7,458 bases of DNA from CBDCWA01 sp046048295 (GTDB lineage: Bacteria; Pseudomonadota; Alphaproteobacteria; Rhizobiales; Hyphomicrobiaceae): positions 1-7,458 of the forward strand of contig JBJOGJ010000195.1 of the NCBI GenBank assembly GCA_046048295.1, written 5' to 3'. Both the position numbers and the translations under genes were made by a program. Below the pieces are notes generated by a model. It worked only from the letters and a program-made list of their open reading frames with translations. It was not told where the DNA came from and searched no databases. Positions 5,779 to 7,458 of this stretch are shown here, in pieces. Position 1 is the first letter of the stretch, and every line of letters starts with the position of its first letter.

Positions 5779-5863
5779 GCGGGCGTGGTGGAACTGGTAG
5801 ACACGCCAGATTTAGGTTCTGGTGGCTTCGGCCGTGGGGGTTCAAGTCCCTCCGCCCGCACCA
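5779..5863 (+). tRNA. tRNA-Leu, anticodon UAG
   Basis: An 85-nt class II tRNA. Acceptor stem GCGGGCG (5779-5785) pairs with CGCCCGC (5853-5859); discriminator A5860; CCA encoded at 5861-5863. D-arm with GTG/CAC pairing and GG in the loop; anticodon stem CCAGA/TCTGG around loop TTTAGGT, giving anticodon TAG at 5813-5815, which reads CUA and, by wobble, other CUN codons. The long variable arm has its own GGC-TTCG-GCC hairpin, a leucine/serine-type feature. T-arm GGGGG-TTCAAGT-CCCTC has one G-U pair. All stems fold, so the gene looks functional. It ends 65 bases before tig, with no terminator or clear promoter between them. Confidence 0.97.
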
Positions 5864-5928
5864 ACGTCGTGCCGCACCAAGAAAATGAAGAGCGCAGGCG
5901 CGCGTGAACAAGGCAGGGTTTGGCAGCA

Positions 5929-7302
5929 ATGCAGGTGGTTGAAACGAGCGTCGAAGGCCTGAAGCGGCAGCTTCGCGTCGTCGTCGAGGCAGGCGAGATC
6001 AATGAGCGCTTTTCGACGCGGCTCGATGAGATCAAGGACCAGGTGCAGCTCAAGGGTTTCCGCAAGGGCAAGGTACCGCTGGCTCACCTGAAGAAGGTGT
6101 TTGGCCGCCAGTTGATGGCCGAAGTGCTCGAGAAGGCGGTCGAGGAGACGAGCCGGCAGGCGCTGACCGACCGCAAGGAGCGGCCGGCATTGCAGCCCGA
6201 GATCCAGCTGCCCGAGGACGAGAAAGAGATCGAGAGCGTGCTCGATGGCGGCAAGGACCTGTCCTACGACATGTCATTCGAGGTATTGCCGGAAATCGAG
6301 ATCAAGGACTTCAAGGACCTGACGCTCGAGCGCCTTGTTGCCGATGTCGACGAGCAGTCCGTCGCCGACGCCCTCGACAAGCTCGCGGAACGCGCGATCG
6401 GCTTCGAGGCCCAGGACGGCCGGGAGGCCCAGGATGGCGACCAGGTCACGATCGACTTCAAGGGCTTCATCGGCGACGAGGCATTCGAGGGCGGTACCGC
6501 CGAGGATGTCCAGGTCACGATTGGCCAGAGCGGCTTCATTGAGGGCTTCGAGGAAGGGCTGAAGGGCGCCAAGGCCAATGACGAACGCACCGTCAAGGCA
6601 ACATTCCCCGAAAACTATCCGGTAGCCGAACTCGCGGGCAAGGAAGCCAGCTTCGAGGTCAAGGTGAAGCAGGTCGCCGTGCCGAAGAAGCCGGAGATCA
6701 ACGATGATTTTGCCTCGACGCTCGGTGTCGAAAGCCTCGAGAAGCTGAAGGAGATGGTTGGCGAGCAGATCAAGGGCGAATACGCCCAGGCGACGCGCGC
6801 CAAGCTCAAGAACCAGATCCTCGATCAACTCGAGAAGAGCTATGATTTCGTGTTGCCGCCATCGCTGGTGGACCGCGAGTTCGAATCCATGTGGCAGGAG
6901 GTGACCCAGTCCCTCGAGCGTGCCGGCAAGACTTTTGCCGACGAAGGAAAGAACGAGGACGAAGCGCGCGCCGAATATCGCAAAGTAGCCGAACGCCGCG
7001 TCCGGCTCGGGCTCCTCATCGGCGAGATCGGAGACAAGAACCAGATCCAGGTCAACCAGGAGGAGCTGAAGCGGGCCGTGTTGGATCGGGCGCGCCAGTT
7101 CCCGGGACAGGAACGGGCGGTTCTCGAGTACTACGAGAAGAACCCCTCGGCGCTGATTGAACTCAGGATGCCGATTTTCGAGGAAAAGGTGATCGACCTC
7201 ATCGCAGAGATTGCCCGGCCCACGGAGCGCAAGGTATCCCGCGAGGATCTCTTCGCCCCGATAGCTGGTGAAAACGACACTGAGGGCAGTGCCCAGGGCT
7301 AG
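5929..7302 (+). CDS. tig: Trigger factor, ribosome-associated chaperone and prolyl isomerase
   Basis: Binds ribosomal protein L23 at the exit tunnel and shields nascent chains; also catalyses prolyl cis-trans isomerisation. The 457 residues match the family. The N-terminal ribosome-binding domain (about 1-115) opens with MQVVETSVEGLKRQL and carries the docking signature GFRKGKVP at 43-50, whose Phe44-Arg45-Lys46 correspond to the contact residues known from E. coli. The FKBP-type isomerase domain (about 155-248) runs from GDQVTIDFKGFIGDEAFEGG through IGQSGFIEGFEEGL to FPENYPVAELAGKEASFEV. The rest, to about 430, is the helical chaperone body, followed by an acidic, Gly-rich tail. ATG 5929 is chosen over the in-frame TTG at 5920 because it gives the family's usual N-terminus and the only G-rich site (AGGG, 5915-5918) is too close to the TTG. 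The ribosome binding site is mediocre. clpP follows after 74 nt, a common tig-clpP-clpX arrangement. Confidence 0.97.
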   Translation: MQVVETSVEGLKRQLRVVVEAGEINERFSTRLDEIKDQVQLKGFRKGKVPLAHLKKVFGRQLMAEVLEKAVEETSRQALTDRKERPALQPEIQLPEDEKEIESVLDGGKDLSYDMSFEVLPEIEIKDFKDLTLERLVADVDEQSVADALDKLAERAIGFEAQDGREAQDGDQVTIDFKGFIGDEAFEGGTAEDVQVTIGQSGFIEGFEEGLKGAKANDERTVKATFPENYPVAELAGKEASFEVKVKQVAVPKKPEINDDFASTLGVESLEKLKEMVGEQIKGEYAQATRAKLKNQILDQLEKSYDFVLPPSLVDREFESMWQEVTQSLERAGKTFADEGKNEDEARAEYRKVAERRVRLGLLIGEIGDKNQIQVNQEELKRAVLDRARQFPGQERAVLEYYEKNPSALIELRMPIFEEKVIDLIAEIARPTERKVSREDLFAPIAGENDTEGSAQG

Positions 7303-7308
7303 CCGGAA

Positions 7309-7323
7309 TCCCTAAATAAGGGA
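7309..7323 (+). other. Small hairpin just after the tig stop
   Basis: TCCCT (7309-7313) and AGGGA (7319-7323) enclose AAATA, six bases after the tig TAG. A second five-base stem, ACGGG and CCCGT, lies at 7339-7353. Neither is followed by a T-run, so they are unlikely to terminate; they may mark RNA processing between tig and clpP or be incidental. Confidence 0.25.
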
Positions 7324-7361
7324 GGTCCCGACCAACGCACGGGCGGATCCCGTCCATTCCC

Positions 7362-7367
7362 GGAGGA
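7362..7367 (+). promoter_or_regulatory. clpP ribosome binding site (GGAGGA)
   Basis: GGAGGA with nine bases to the ATG at 7377. It is the strongest site at the right edge of the window and fixes the clpP start. Confidence 0.65.
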
Positions 7368-7376
7368 ACGACACGC

Positions 7377-7458
7377 ATGCGCGACCCTATCGCAACACTC
7401 ACCAATACCTTCTGGCCGATGGTCGTGGAGCAGACGCAGCGCGGCGAGCGCGGCTATG
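7377..7458 (+). CDS. clpP: 5' end of ClpP, ATP-dependent Clp protease proteolytic subunit (3'-truncated)
   Basis: Only the first 27 codons are present; the frame is open to the window edge. The N-terminus contains PMVVEQTQRGERGY, the hallmark leader of ClpP (PMVVEQT-x-RGER-x-Y), the segment that forms the axial loops and entry gate of the tetradecameric serine protease. The catalytic Ser-His-Asp residues lie beyond the window. Position right after tig, on the same strand, is the classical arrangement, with clpX usually next. The preceding residues (MRDPIATLTNTFW) differ from the common forms, but the start is well set by GGAGGA upstream. Co-transcription with tig is possible: the 74-nt gap shows no strong terminator and no obvious heat-shock promoter. 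Confidence 0.9.
   Translation, partial: MRDPIATLTNTFWPMVVEQTQRGERGY

Overview
The window is GC-rich and tightly packed, with strong G/C preference at third codon positions. The tig-clpP order, the ClpP N-terminus, the style of NadB and CysK, an Omp25/31-like barrel protein and a perfect CtrA-type box all point to an alphaproteobacterium, probably Hyphomicrobiales (Rhizobiales). No mobile element, CRISPR array, phage gene or toxin-antitoxin pair was seen. This looks like a chromosomal core region.

Layout: positions 2-115 hold the 3' end of an unidentified plus-strand gene. It meets nadB (minus strand, 119-1699) tail to tail. Upstream of nadB on the same strand come a two-domain gene (1901-2515), a 3-mercaptopyruvate sulfurtransferase (2587-3447) and a cysteine synthase (3487-4530, TTG start). 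All four minus-strand genes read in the order cysK-like, sseA, fusion gene, nadB. The first two are 39 nt apart, a likely sulfur-amino-acid operon. The gaps then widen to 71 and 201 nt, and the 201-nt gap carries a hairpin, so nadB may be transcribed separately.

A divergent intergenic region (4546-4713) separates cysK from a plus-strand outer-membrane beta-barrel gene (4714-5532), which ends in a strong GC hairpin terminator. At the middle of the divergent region lies TTAA-N7-TTAAC, the full consensus for the cell-cycle regulator CtrA, enclosed by 7-bp inverted repeats. After about 190 nt without a gene come tRNA-Leu(UAG) with encoded CCA, trigger factor (tig, 65 nt after the tRNA) and the first 27 codons of clpP. 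The last two form the widespread protein-folding and protein-turnover cluster.

Most of the window is ordinary housekeeping sequence. Two points deserve a second look: the fusion of a small winged-helix-like domain to a DOPA 4,5-dioxygenase-family domain, and the CtrA-like box between cysK and the outer-membrane protein gene.
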